64,000 nucleotides of DNA, from positions 77,850,643 through 77,914,642 of the forward strand of contig CM049307.1 in the NCBI GenBank assembly GCA_026874595.1, given 5' to 3'. This DNA is from Sipunculus nudus. Lineage: Eukaryota; Annelida; Sipuncula; Golfingiida; Sipunculidae. This document shows, one piece after another, positions 22,600 to 36,293 of this stretch (position 1 is its first letter; each line of letters begins with the position of its first letter). The translations under genes and the position numbers were made by a program. The notes below the pieces were generated by a model that worked only from the letters and a program-made list of their open reading frames with translations, was not told where the DNA came from and made no database searches.

Positions 22600-22880
22600 G
22601 TGTGAATACTTTTTTGCCTCAGAGGCGTATTGGTTGCAAAACGTACGGGATTATGCGCTTTTGTGTGGACTCTAGAAAACTATATTCACACTATCAAATA
22701 TTCTCAACCCATTCCTCGTTTAGACAAGACACTAGATTCACTTGCCGGTGCTTTATATTTAAGTTCTCTATGCTTAAAACCAGGATTTTGGCAAACTGAA
22801 GTTGCCGTATCGGACACCCTACGACCTCTCGGGTTCTATGAATTCAAGAATATGCCGTTCGGCCAATCTGACTCTCCCTA
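22600..22880 (+). pseudogene. Gypsy RT scrap
   Basis: A plus-strand frame reads LDKTLDSLAGALYLSSL, then KPGFWQTEVA and PLGFYEFKNMPFGQSDSP. These match the RT region between the template-grip block and the MPFG block of standard Ty3/Gypsy elements. An out-of-frame FCVDSRKL block just upstream is the preceding RT motif, so a frameshift lies near 22660. The wording differs from elements A and B, so it derives from a third, unrelated Gypsy lineage. No YxDD box follows. Confidence 0.75.
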
Positions 22881-25800
22881 ACTTGAAAAAAACTAATGCA
22901 GGCAACTCTCTCGAGAATCTAGGTAGAGTGTTTAAGTGGCAACTCTGAAGCTTTATCCCAATTAATACATTCTAAAACAGTTTTTACCAGGAAGTCGGTG
23001 GATGTGGGCATCTTATTACTTTTGCCAGTCTAACGTTGACTCTGTCAGAACTTAACTGTCCCGCACACTTACTAGAATGTCTCTGTTTGAAATGTGGGCA
23101 ATTTGCTCGAAGTTCAAAGATGATTTGTATGGTAACAATTTGTTGTTGAACAGTCATCTGACCTACATATTGAATAGAGCTTACCTTGATGCCATTAGTC
23201 AGAGATGGATAACCGATATAGCCTGGATATGGTTTTTCTATACTTTACCGTTCTAGAAAGGAACGTCGATGCTTAATTTGTGCCTAGGCTACCCAAAGCG
23301 CTAGTCTCATCCATGGGTTTTATACCATCTAATAACACCCGAAACCCATCACACCCAGACACCACTATGCCTTACAGAGGTAGTGTATGCTATTCTGAAT
23401 AGTCTCATCATAGATGACACTTCTTTTGCCCTATCTCAAATTACTAAGGCAGCAACAGTGACATTACCATCTATAGGATATATGACCCTGATTGAGTTCA
23501 AACCGATCCCAGAGTCTTTTTGAAACCGAGCACGTCTCCCAATCATAATACATAAATATCCTAAATGTTCAACTGCTTATAAAAAACATGTTTCCAAAAC
23601 GTATGTTGAGTCATAACTTGTAGTTCCGATACAGAGCAAAAACTAAAAAGCAAGCAAGTTATATTAACATACAGGTTCATTCGTTTTATAATAGACGTTT
23701 TATACACGTTCAAAATTAATACACAGGAAATCTCTGACACACTTTTTTCCGACAAAACATTTGTTTCTGCTTTGGCTCATGTTTTTTTTAGGGTAAAACA
23801 CACTGGGAGAGACGGCGCACGATAAAACCACACCTATTCGTGCCACCCTATGCTCTGTCTGTATCTGATGCCTGAACCGACACACTGGATAGAAATCTCC
23901 TCATTATCACCAGGATTTACAATGACCTTCAAGAAGATATAGTTGAAAACATCTTTTAAAACGGGGTCCATCAATACCTATCATCATCTTCTAGGGAAAT
24001 TCCCCTTGGTCTCAATAAACTTGATGAGACACCCAGGATGAGGGAACGGGGCTGTGGTTAGGAATTGTCAACACCTGAATTGCAACAAGATCTAGTCCTT
24101 AAACTTCTAAAGTAGCGGTGCAGTAAGAGCAGGTACAGTTTTCTCCATGCAAGGCAATTTAGTTTGGTGGCAAGGGCTCCAGTCTTTTTTTCAGCCTGAC
24201 ACATTATCCACAGCCTCTTCAATATTATGTATATTTAGTATACCTTCCGTCATTTATTTAATTCTACACAGTTTAAGCTCTTTCCTGGCTTATCAGCATT
24301 GATCCAACTGAAAAGACTCTCAGGGATCTCTTTGAAAACAAAAGGACGTGATCAGATTAATTTGGTTATTGTTCAATAAATACTTTCTTACATTTTGATG
24401 TTTTCATCAGAAACAGGAATAAAAAACATGAAAATGGACTGAAAAAATTTAATATGAGAACTGTCTTGATTTGATAAATTCTCACTAAATTTATATAAAT
24501 TATGGTTACTAAAATGCCTACCACTTAAAGTATCCAGGTCAATTAATGTATTTCTTATTTAAGACACATCTTTATTTCAGACAATAGTGTTCTTTTGGCA
24601 CTATAACATAGCTTAATTTTGCTTGGTTAGTTGACTGCCATTTTGTTGGAGTTAAATGAAAATTCAACGCAGCCTTTCACTTTAAAAGGAACCTTCACGT
24701 ATAATTACACGTCACATTAGGGTCCTCTTCCATTGGCCTGAGTTAATTGAACATTTCACGAAAGGATCCACCTCAAATTTGAGACCATTCTCAATTAGGG
24801 GACCATTTTGGATAATGTTTGTGAATCGAAAATTCCTCCTAATATTTCACTTCAAACTGAGGTTCATTCCCGATGCACTCAGTCGATTAAAAATGTTATC
24901 GCTTGTACAAATTTCACCACTCTATCTCCACTGCTAGTCCTATAGATCTTACTCAATTGTTATTGACATTTCTCAGAGGGGCTAAGGATAAGATCTTACA
25001 ATTTCATATCCTGGACATTTTATGCGAATTACAAACCCAAATTAAGCTTTCTAGTAATCCTACCAACATACAAACAAATATAAAAAGCATGGAAACATAA
25101 GCTCTTTATTTACAAACTAGTATAACATTGAAGCAATATTAAACCGACTGGTGAAAATTGAACTTTAAACTCGCAATAAAATATATTTGCTCAACAACAT
25201 CTTTCGTTATATAGGTTTCTCATATGGTTTTGCCGCTTATTCTTGGTCACCGCGCACAAGCAAACAAATATTGTTACAACTGATAAGTTTGCCACAGGTC
25301 GGCTCATGAAGTGGTTTTATTCTGCTGCTGCTCGGTGGTCATATGCTATTTAGTTGCACAGAATGTTGGTAACTGCTCATTTGGCCTGATTGGGATTGTG
25401 ACGCCAATTAATTAAACTCTGAACAAAACGCTTCACTCATTCCGAAGTGTAGCACATGAGAGCGCATACTATACAAGCAGATAATGTTTCATTAACAATA
25501 TTGCATTATATCCATCGTTTTCATTCAAAGCACGACAAGTATGTTTTCTTCCTCGTTGTTGTTAACATGAAAAGAGCAGACGCACGTATACTGCAATTTA
25601 TATAAATTTGATTGCTTTCACATATTTATATTTCCTAGAATAATATTGGTCCAGCTGTTGCCATACAGTTGTAGACCGTGTGCATCCTGGTTGAGGCTCT
25701 TTTGATATCATATTTCCGGGGCACGAAATTGTTATCGAAAATGAACAGATGAAATGCTTGTTTCACAAAATTACCTAGGAATCTGACTTTCGCTGAGGGC

Positions 25801-26094
25801 ACGGCAGAATCAAGGTTGCAAGAACACCAATATTGCGACCAGTGAAGAATCGTCAGTATTCTCGCAAATCCAGAAGAAGTCGGCATCTGACAAAAACGCC
25901 TAGGATTTGTAAATTATTCCTCATTCATTAAGCATCTCTACCACAAATAATGTTAAAGCACTTAGGAACAAAGTTGATGACCAAAGTAAGTTTGAACAAA
26001 AAGGCAAAGACGGTGACAGAGAACATAAAGAAGCCGCGGCTACTGACAGGACAGAACCAAAAGAAAAGCGATTCCGTGTGAAGGAGAACCCAAC
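22881..26094. other. No recognisable gene
   Basis: About 3.2 kb with only short open frames. Part of 22881-25100 may be further decayed sequence of the retroelement at 22600, because short protein-like runs appear (for example 24903-25097), but none has a motif I can name. The last 150 bp before M2 (about 25950-26094) encodes an out-of-frame relative of the M1 N-terminal tail. Confidence 0.4.
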
Positions 26095-29000
26095 ATGAAT
26101 TCAGAACAAAACATCCAAATCGAAAGCAAGGAAACTTGGTACAGTTACGTGATACTGGCCGTCAGCTTTTTCTCTTGTTTTGTGACTGATGGGTTGGAGG
26201 CTTCTTATGGTGTTATTTTCCAGGACTTGAAATCTTATTTCTCCGCCGATGCCTTTAGACTTTCATTGCCTTTAGCAATATTGGATTTCATATTGCACGT
26301 GGCTGGTAAGTTGAAATTAATCTTTTCTTATCGTCTCGAAATGACTACAAAAAGTAAACGTTACATCACTTCCGTTCTTCAGGCGATGCAGAACATGCCA
26401 AGTAAATCCACGTATATTTTTTTTTTTAATTTACTGTCTTTTAGTTACGCCGACGGTCATTGAACCCATGAATATTTAATAATAAAATAATCATCCGTTT
26501 ACACATATATTTCTGTCTCTTTGTAATTTTGATATTGAACACTACATAATATAGAAAGAAATTTGTCTGATATTTAAAAAATTTAAACATCCTGATATAG
26601 TCTTGTCCATTGAAATTATAGAAAAAAATGGAATAACAGAGTAAATATTTGTGTCAGATCTTAGCTGGAGGCGAAAGGAAAGCCTTTTATGAACCAGAAA
26701 ACGACCGCTTCCATTTCAGACACTGCAGCACTTTAGCTCCTGTTTTCCACGAATTTGTCCAGGCCATGTCAAGTATAAATCTCTGCAAGGCCATGTTTAC
26801 CACCCTCTTTTTTCCGAAATGGAGCTATTTTGTACCTGTGGATTTGGGATCGTAAATTATATTAAGCAAAGGTAGATAATGCATAGACAACAACCATACC
26901 AAATATAACAAAAAGTTATCTATCGTCAAACGCATTCTTGCTGCTTCTCGATAAAACATTGTCCAGATTTTTAATGATGTAAATACAATGTGATCGTGCA
27001 GTAATATAATTGTGGGTATTTAAACTTCATGAAGCAGGATCTCCTGGCTGAAATGGAAGTAAGGGGATTAACTGTTAAAGCATGCCAACATAACAAGTGA
27101 GGTTCAGGGATTGAGTCACATGTTGTTCACAGTATTGACCACGGACCGGGATCAGAAATTGGACCAAACTTCAGGTCAAGCATGTCTTAATCCGGGACCT
27201 TCGGTAGGGCTCATCATTTGTCTCAATAGATATTGTCCATGCCTGTATTTTGTTAAGCTCCGTGCCAATTCTTCAACATATGTTTCTCTCAGGTATTATT
27301 AGTATGGGAGGGGGGAACTTTGTGGATACAAGGAAAGGTATTATATTCTAGTCAGATTTATATATGCGTCAATAAGGTAATCATCCATGCCAGACTTGTT
27401 TCCTGAGGATATACATTTGACGATACTGAAAACTGGCCAAAATTTATTCCGACCCACGGCGGTAATGTAATTGAGATGAGGAGAAGACTGTCTGACATTA
27501 CGATCTTGACGTTCTAATCTATTTTCTAATTGACGATGTTGCCACTAAATCTTTGTCACTGAACTCCTTTGTGGCCACAGCTCAGATATTCACGTTTTTG
27601 GACATCAACTATAGGGAATGATGCCATGTGTGCTATAAGGGAGTCAATTCCATATTTTCCAAATGGTTTCCGAGAAAGAGTTTTTAAATTTGTCATCAAC
27701 TACGAATCTGTATTGTTACGGAACCTAATATCAACAGATCACGCATGCGTGATGAACATAAACCTTGCAACGGAGAAAAAAAAAAGATTATGTAACACCA
27801 GGCAGCGTGAAATGCCTAGGGGAATGAATAAAGTGGTGTTTTTTTTGTTAACAAATAACCATAATTTATTCTTAAAACAACCCTAAATCAATACAATTAC
27901 ACAGTACAACAACAGTATATTAAAAAAAATCAATATAATCACACAGCCTAATAAACAAAGTGCACAGTACCTGGATACCACCACTGCCACAGCGACAAGT
28001 TCTTTAAAATGTATAAGCCGGACGAACAGTTCACACAAATTCTCTCGGAGAATAACAGTCCAATGTAAAGCTCTTGTGACAATCCCGAAAGTAAACTGAA
28101 GACCAAATAAGATTCGTCACAAATCCATAAGAAAATCTGTAATTGCCCACTTACCCGAAAAGTCCCACAAACTGACATACACACTTCTGTGTCCGCTGGA
28201 ATATTCTCTCACCTCTCTCCCGGCTCTAAAACACCCCCGCCCCCTTTTATAACTTCCACCTCAAGCCCAGAACTTTCCACTTCTCGAACAGTCTAAAGAA
28301 TCTAACATTATACACAGTACACACGCGTTACAGGGACCATCTAGAAAAAGGAATGCCGTGTTTCTACATATCAGGGTTCACACGTCAGCCGACCCGGCTC
28401 GGCCAGGCGAGAAAGCCCCAAGCTAGCATGACAACAAGAGTTCAACCAGTACGGATTAAACTGAGAATGCAATACCCGGCCAGACCAGACCGTTACAACA
28501 CGAGTTACGCCCGTGTCACTCAATAAAAAAGACATCTGTAATAGTATCCAGTCGCAGAACTTACAGGGCCATCTGTTACATTTAAATAAAACTAAACTGG
28601 TCTTCAAGTGCAAAATATACGAGTTATATGCTAGTGCTGTCTTGCCAACTTACTGTTCTGTTGTGGTTGACGCTCATTGTAGTAACCCCGAGGTACCAAT
28701 AAAAAGGCACCAGACAGCATGTCGCTCTAGAGTACTTAAATGATCTAGCTCAAAGAAAACAAATTCGTGGAATTAATGTCCCCCGCTTTAGGATCTTGTT
28801 GTTTTTCATGCTAGATTAAGGACGGACAGACAGAGTGACAGACAGACAGAAGCCAGACACTCCAAAGCAAATCCCAACCAGGGTATGCATGAGAGCAATG
28901 ACTGACCAAAATTTAAATGAAATCAGATAATATTTAGGAAAGTTATGGCACGGAAATGAAAATCTGACAGACTGACAGACAGGGTGATAGACAGACAGAC

Positions 29001-31260
29001 GGACATAACCCAGACATTTCAAAACAAATCCAAACCAAGGTATGCAAGAGAGCAATGTCTGACAGACTGAAAGAAAGAGTGACAGACAGTCAGACAGACA
29101 GATGCGAGACACTCCAAAACCAATCCCAACCAAAGTAAGCATGAGTGCAATCACTGACCAAAATTTGAATGAAATCGGATAATATTTAGGAAAGTTATTG
29201 CATGGAAATGAAAACCTGACAGACAGACAGACAAAGTGGCAGACATACATACAGACAGACAGACAGAAGCCAGACACTTCAAAACCAATCCCAACCAAGG
29301 TATGTATAAGAGCAATCACCGACCCAAATTTGAAGGAAATCGGATAATATTTAGGAAAGTTTTCGCACGGAAACGAAACCTGACGGACGGACAGAGAGAC
29401 AGACAGACAGACAGACGAACAGATAGACAGACGGACACACAGACAGACAAACCCATATCAATGTCCCCCGCATCCGCGGATTGAGGAACTATAATTTTGG
29501 TGATACCTCCCCTTTAAAAATAACTTGCGTTGTATATCTGTATAAATAAATCTTTTCTAGCATTGTTCACCAGTGCTTTCGTGAAGGTTTTCGGACTACG
29601 TGCTGCTGGATTTATTGGGGGCCTCGTGTCTGCTGGAGGCTTCGTCATCGCATATTTTGCTCCGAGTCTTGAGGTATTCACGGTGGCATACGGCGTCGCT
29701 GTAGGTATGTCTATTCCCACCCTTCCAAATCACTCGAGAATTTGATGTGATTACAAAATCTGTATTCTGTGCCCATCTTGATTCTGCGGTTTTGGTCCAT
29801 ACTGGATCAATGAATTATAATCTAAATAACTATTATTTCATACGTGATGAAGGCTCATATGAAGTGGGAATTCAAGCCGGTGAACAAAATAAACCTACTC
29901 GATAGTTGCCTTATAGTTCAGCTTTTCCGGCCAGAATTACAATAATAACTCACCGGTGTTCGCGTGTGGTCTCGAACGATAAAAGGGAAAATTTGTCGTA
30001 AGGATCGTCATAAGATTGTCATGAATAATATTATGCTGGCCGTAAGATAACAAGAAGCAAAATAAGTCGTGGAAAGTCACCTAGGGCCTTGCGATGATCG
30101 TAACTGTTGCGGTCTGTCAGAACGACTATCCGTTTTCTGAGACCAGTTGCTGTCTCAGGTTATTTTAGCTCAAGTATGACTAGTTCTTAGCACTATAAGT
30201 TGTGTCCCAAAGTTTGTATTGCCAGTGATGTTAAAATGTAAATCCAAGATGCTAAGTGAAATGTGTACTTACATTATGTGTTCTTATTCATAGGTATTGG
30301 TTTTGGATTTCTCTATGTTTCAAGTGGTGTAGCCATACAAATATTTTTCGACAAGAGACGATCCGTAGCAACTGGAGTATATTACTCTGGGTCAGCACTT
30401 GGTATGTTTGCCATGAGTCCACTGGTCAGATATCTTTCAAATACATATTCATGGAGAGGGTGTATGTTGATCGAGGCCGGTATTGTTCTACAATGTATCT
30501 GGTTATGGTTACTGGTCCATCCTGTAGTAACAAACCGAATCGATGAGGAACAAAATCAAATTCACGAGACCAAAAATCAAACTAACAGTAAGGACCATCA
30601 CACGGAAGTTACGTCATCATTTAGTTGTAACATTTTAGACGTGAAACCTTGTATATCTGAGAAACTGATCACGACCTTGAAAGAATCTTTTGACTTCAAG
30701 CTGATGAAAAAGCTTCAGTTTATATTTTATCTATTAGCTCTCTTTATCGCTCACCTGGGCTTTCCAGTCACGTACACATTTACCCCAGATAAAGGCACCG
30801 ACATGGGATTTTCATATGACGACACAAAATGGTTCGTCTCGTTTACTGGAATCGGAGGCTTGATTGGAAGAATCACATTCGGAGTGATTGGGAATTTTTC
30901 TATATTTATAGGACGCCGCCTATATCTCCAAATATTAACTGTCGGCTTAACTGGTGCCTGTCTTCTTCTTGTGCCAATATGTGAAAGTCTTTGGTCCATA
31001 TATGCAATCCTTACTATGTATGGGTTTGCTTCAGGTAAGCACTTTAGATCTGCTTTATATTTTGTCAATCAGTTTTTTCAACAATAGAAACTCCTGTCAT
31101 ATACTCTTTGATTGAAAGCATATCAGCGCGCTGTATGGAAAAAATGATAAAGATATAAAACTTTATAGAAGAAGCAAGTGGAAATATTTACATTTTTTAA
31201 AAAGTCGGATCACTGTACACTTTTCTGTGTACTCTCTTTTCTGTGTACTCCCCCCCTACC

Positions 31261-31352
<92 letters not shown>

Positions 31353-33791
31353 CACATTCCTCGAACAATCACAGATGTTTTGCATTGTAATTGCCCATTA
31401 CAAGGAGCTTGGTTCAAACCACAAAGCCTGCAAGCTTCTTTCATGTTTTTTTTAAAGTAATTTCGTTAAGATATTTTAATCTGATACATTTAAAATATGC
31501 CTAATGTTTCTTACAAAGTGGACAGGAAATAATACACTGATTTGGAATTTTGATATCGATGTTTGATCCTCGTTGGTGTCTAAAATTCGTTAAAATTCAT
31601 AAACTCGCAAAAAGAATCTCGATTACAATTGCTGACTTCCGGATTATACAAACTTAAACGTATATAAGCTTTGTTTCCAAATAGCTTAATAACACCTTGG
31701 GTATTTTAATATGTAAATATCTTTATCCTAACTGACAAGATGTTTTGTTAACAGCTGAGAGGTACCTCACGTGGTTATCCAAATTTATTAGAATTTGTAT
31801 TAAATGTATAGGATCTTTTGAGTTACATACATAAACAAAGGGAACCTATCGTCGCTCGGAAATTGTCAGTACATTCTTACCTCAACCCATTTATTACCAC
31901 AGATTCCTGAATAACTACCACAATAAGTCCTCGTTTTCCACACCCACGTTCGCAAATCCTAACGTAAGGATTATATGTAATCCACTTTAATTCACAGACT
32001 GTATGCGTTTCAAACTGGCATGGCTTTCGACTAGATCATCAAACTTCAGCTGCGACAAAATACGACGTCGGTTATTAAGGTTAACCTCAATATCAATTTT
32101 TGTAATGTTATGATATCACAGCGCAAGAACGACTTTAAATTTGCCGTTGAAAATTCGATGTTGTTGCTGAAAGCCTTAGACTTTGGAGGCACATAATATT
32201 TGCATAATAATTTCGATTATATAGACTAATAGAGTATGTACGGAATCACGGTGCCAGTAGGTAATTGAGTAGACGTTGAGACGTTATATTGACAATAACA
32301 GAGCGAAGATAGGTGACTTTTGTTGATATATGAGTTAAGGGGATGTTTATATCGTTTATATTTTGAAAAGAAAATACTGATATATTCAGGATTTACACCT
32401 CAGGTGTCTGTAAGCAGGAGGACACCTTTAGAGGATTTACGTTCTGGTTCCGCTGCTTATGTCATCTGTTGTAATATTTTCAGTTACGTTATTGTTACTC
32501 CAGTGTTTGATCTAATGTTTGACAGGAGGACACGTTGTCATGACACTTTTAGTGCTCTACGACCTGTTTGGTTCTGACGTCATCACTCGGTCATTCGGCC
32601 TGAGTTTGGTGATAATAGGAGTTGCGTGCCTGGTGACTACACCTCTTATGGGTACGTATCAAATATTGCAAGAAAGAAAGCATACCTAAAAAATAAAGGT
32701 AATTTATTCGTTACTTGTTTTGAGCGAACATGTTTTGATGAATGTATTTGGGTTGAATTATTTTTACTTTCGGTTATATGAATCAATAACTTCATCAAAA
32801 GTTTTATTTAACGGACTCGGCTTTAAACGGGGCTGGTGATCCATGGAACTATGTATAAGGCAGGCTCTGAATAAAGTTTAAAGATTTCAACCACAGTAGT
32901 GGTTCATTCCATACGACAGAGCATATTGGGTATTTGGAGCTGAGCTGAGGTGCTCAGTATTTATAATGTAATGCAGATCTAGGATCAACTTATAACTTCA
33001 AGATATGAGACAGATTACATGTGTCATACTGAACAAATATCAGGTGATTTTACTGGAGGTATGTATTTTCTTTAACAAATATTATCATTAAACTAAGCAG
33101 TAATAACTCAGGCTGTTCATGTATCATATTATTTAATTTTGATTAAATTTTACTTCTCCTTATCATCTTGTTTACAAATAGCTTCATGTTGTGTTCAGTC
33201 TTTGTAATCAATCCTAGGAAGTAATTCTAACAAAACGTAATGGTCTGATATTTGGCATGAATTTGTTATTATAATATGCTAAAGTTTGCCTTGTGAATGT
33301 TATTTAGTCTGACCATTTACATTACTCGTAGAATATATTTACATTGTTTGTCCAAAAGGCACATCATACCAAAGGCTGTTTGGATGTTTTACCTTCTGCT
33401 GATTTATAAGTGAATTGTGTTTAGATATTGAGACACTGGTGAGGTCCCTGCACTGCAGGCACATATCAATATTTTCGCAGACACCGTAAAACTAGACCAC
33501 AAGGTATCTGAGAAAATATGTTTATTTCTATTACAGGAATATTATTAAAATGATACACGATATAGAATACGTTTTTTATATATTACAATCTGTATCTGTT
33601 TTTATGCCATAGCTTGAAGTACAGATGTTATTTTGTGTATTGCAGGTTTTGTTCGGGATAGAAATTTGACGTATGATCCCGTGTTTTTCCTGGCAGGAGG
33701 ATGTTTCATCTTATCCATGTTTGTAATGCTGTTAATCCCAGTGTCACGACAAGGTGATAAAACCAGGGGAGAATACCTGGAACTTCACTAG
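26095..33791 (+). CDS. SLC16/MCT-like transporter M2, intact five-exon gene
   Basis: Exons 26095-26305, 29561-29704, 30294-31034, 32526-32651 and 33646-33791 sum to 1368 bp: 455 codons plus TAG. All introns are phase 1 with GT...AG ends. The protein is an MFS permease. TM1 follows a 14-residue tail (YSYVILAVSFFSCF, then SYGVIFQDLKSYF). Exon 2 gives TM2-3. Exon 3 carries the family signature FFDKRRSVATG near residues 137-147, TM4-6, a polar cytosolic loop of about 60 residues, then TM7-10 with the GRITFGVIGN block. Exons 4 and 5 give TM11-12 and a short charged tail. Length fits SLC16 members (about 450-500). SLC16 proteins move monocarboxylates, aromatic amino acids or other small acids across the plasma membrane; the substrate here is unknown. 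A candidate AATAAA lies at 34118. This is the only copy in the window with no lesion in its coding exons. Confidence 0.9.
27714..28543 (-). mobile_element. Solo LTR of family C in M2 intron 1
   Basis: About 830 bp. In element orientation it starts near the TGTTACAG-type end (28543, here mutated) and ends GGTTCCGTAACA at 27714. GTAT lies on both sides (27710-27713 and 28544-28547), which fits a target duplication. No internal retrotransposon sequence is present, so it is a solo LTR made by LTR-LTR recombination. It is antisense to M2. Confidence 0.8.
28816..29460. repeat. CAGA-rich minisatellite array in M2 intron 1
   Basis: Four imperfect units of roughly 150 bp, each with a (CAGA)n stretch followed by a conserved segment (AAATCCCAACCAAGGTATGCA-like, then CGGATAATATTTAGGAAAGTT). 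The period is irregular because the (CAGA)n part varies. It is noncoding; open frames across it are artefacts of the repeat. Confidence 0.85.
31261..31352. repeat. (CT)n(TA)n(GA)n palindromic microsatellite in M2 intron 3
   Basis: About 13 CT units, about 22 TA units, then about 11 GA units. As CT and GA are complementary and TA is self-complementary, the whole block is one near-perfect inverted repeat of about 92 bp. Confidence 0.95.
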
Positions 33792-36293
33792 CAGTAGGTC
33801 ATCCAAGAACTGTAGGAGAACCCAGCTATATTGAAAAAAGGCACAAACAGGAACAGATCTGAGGGATAATGGGGATCGTTATGAAATGAACGACCTTGGG
33901 GTGGGGAAAAGGTCAAGGTCCTAAATGAATATAAAATGCAAATCATTCACCTATGACTATTTATTTTTGCTCTAAGGGCATTTTGGTGCGTATCATTTTT
34001 GTCCATAGACAAAAACTGAAGTGGCCAAAATAACTGAATTTCAATGGATTTGAATAATCAAAATATATTCGACCGTATCCTAATCCGCTAATTTCTCAAG
34101 AGAAATGTAAAAGGTAAAATAAAAGAAAAGTCCTATTTAAATTATGTACGGTCTTTTTCTTGAACCAACAGAAACATTGAATAGTTAATAGGATATTAGA
34201 AAATCATCTGACTGTTAAAATATTCATGTTTATGTATCTTGCCTTGACACTATTTGGATACAACATATTTTAACGGTCTACAATACACTCTTTACTGCAC
34301 TTTTACCGCTGGTGTATGTAGAATGCACGGTGCATTGTTGTGGTAAGACTGTGACGCCTAAAAATCCTAAACAGCAGAGTTTTACTCTTGTGAGTCCGAG
34401 TCTGCACAGTGTGTAATTACAAATGCTGTAGATCGATGGGTGAATGTCAGACCTCAAGACCGTCAAACCTCAATAGATAATGGTTATATAACGTATGAGG
34501 TCTGCCGTCCGTTATTTTTGTACATTTGCTACCGTCCGGGGCAGACTGTACATTACTTAATGTATTATCATAAGACTTCTACCTGAGGATGTAAAACGTT
34601 TCTGTAATTTCAAGAGGTCGCTACCACCATGTATTTTTAAACAGCAATTCACTTAAATATGTTAACCTTTTCTGAGGAGTCATCGCCCGTTTGTTTTATT
34701 CTACAAGTAAGATCATTTAAGGAATTTCTAACGTCAGGTGCAATTTAATGCCATCATTGTCTGCCCTCCCATGGGGGGTGGGGGGTGGTGGGGGGGGGGG
34801 GGGGGTGGGGGGGGGGGGTGGGGAGACATATAGTGTTTGGTCTTTCTTCGTCGCCCGGTGTCGGCGTCGTCTGTATCATTTGTTGTGAACGCGATAACTT
34901 TTGACCCACAAATTTTTTTTAATGAAATTTTTAATTTAGATTGTTTCTATCAATATCTCAGAATTAGAAACCGGGTCACCTTGACCTTTTCCATCAAGGC
35001 CAACAGCCTTAATTCATTTTTTGTGAACCTCATTATGTTTATGGTATTGCTTATTTTCCCTCAAATTTAAAACACTAATTCAAGTTCTTTGACGAGACTG
35101 AAACTGATGACCTTGACCTGGCTCTTCAAGGTCAAATCAGCGGAATGATAGCTCATTGTTTCTACGATTATTTATGAATAAGGTAACCGTCGAAGCACTG
35201 CACACCGGTTGTTTAAACGAACTTCTCGAACATGATGGAACATTGATGATCTTGACCTTCATCTTCAAGGTCAAATCAGCCGGAATAGATTGGGGACGGT
35301 TTAGAGATGGCAGGCTGTGTGATTTGCACGGCGACCAATCACCAAATGTCTTTCAGCTGTTTGGTGCCAGCTAAGCTCATTCAGAGACCGGGGTCTACAG
35401 AGTGGTCATTTTGCAAGACAGACCAATGTTCTTTCTTCAGGAGTTCATTTCGATACTTAATAAAAGCTACTTTTAAATTCCATGGGTATGCATATCAAGG
35501 AGAATTATAACATAAATTTCTCAGTTATTACATCCTACTGGAAAAGAACCTGAACATATGTGAAAGGAGGACTTCAAAATTAAGTCTGCTTCGTTCATGA
35601 GATTTCGGCCTTTTTGTTTTTACAACATTTGTCGCTAAAAATTCCTTATTTTGGAATCAGAAAATAGCAACAACTGTAAATATTCCAAATTAAGGACAGA
35701 CCGCTTTGGTTTAAACATATTTATTTCCACAGGATTACATTAACAGTTTACACATATTTAATCATTCAAAAGCACTACCGCTTATCGTTAAAGACATGTA
35801 ATAATTAATATACCGATGTGCTTGTTTGTCTGCTAAGTGCATAAGATTTATATTTAAAAAGGGCGTTATGGGTGTGTACCGCTTTTAAATGGAAATAAAT
35901 TGACTCTAAAAATATTAAGACGGGTATATGGCGTATACAAAAAGAAAGCTCACACTCTCTCTGAACTGAAAAGAGTTTTATTGTTTGTCACTCACGTGTG
36001 TCAATCACTTTGTTAAATCACGCAGACTCTTATTTAAAAGCAAACTTATCAAAACTGAATAATGTGCAGACGGTCTTAATCGAATTCGTGCCCATGACTA
36101 GCACAGGATTAAAGTAAATCATGCTCCGTTTTGTTCGTTCACAGACTTCAGCTGAAATGTAATATACATGCGTGATGGATATTGTAAAAGAAAACTCCTC
36201 GTTCTTAAAGATATGTAAAATACATTATCAGTTAAATCCATATCGAAATAAGAGTCTGTTAATGAGAGCATTTAGCCATCAGGAAAGATAATT
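33792..36293. other. Intergenic between convergent M2 and M3
   Basis: No gene is seen. It holds a G-rich tract at about 34773-34824 (runs of up to 15 G). At 34840-35400 lies a dispersed-repeat-like stretch with two TCAAGGTCA sites (35126 and 35265), each paired with an inverted TGACCTTG-type partner within 25 bp. Small open frames here have no conserved features. Confidence 0.5.

Noticed and set aside
28816-29319. Minus-strand 167-codon frame that looks like a membrane protein
   Set aside because: It is a translation of the CAGA-rich tandem repeat; its internal repetition follows the DNA period.
30751-31068. 105-codon minus-strand frame
   Set aside because: Antisense shadow of M2 exon 3.
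31178-31460. Several overlapping frames with Leu/Ser, Tyr/Ile and Arg/Glu runs
   Set aside because: Products of the (CT)n(TA)n(GA)n palindrome.
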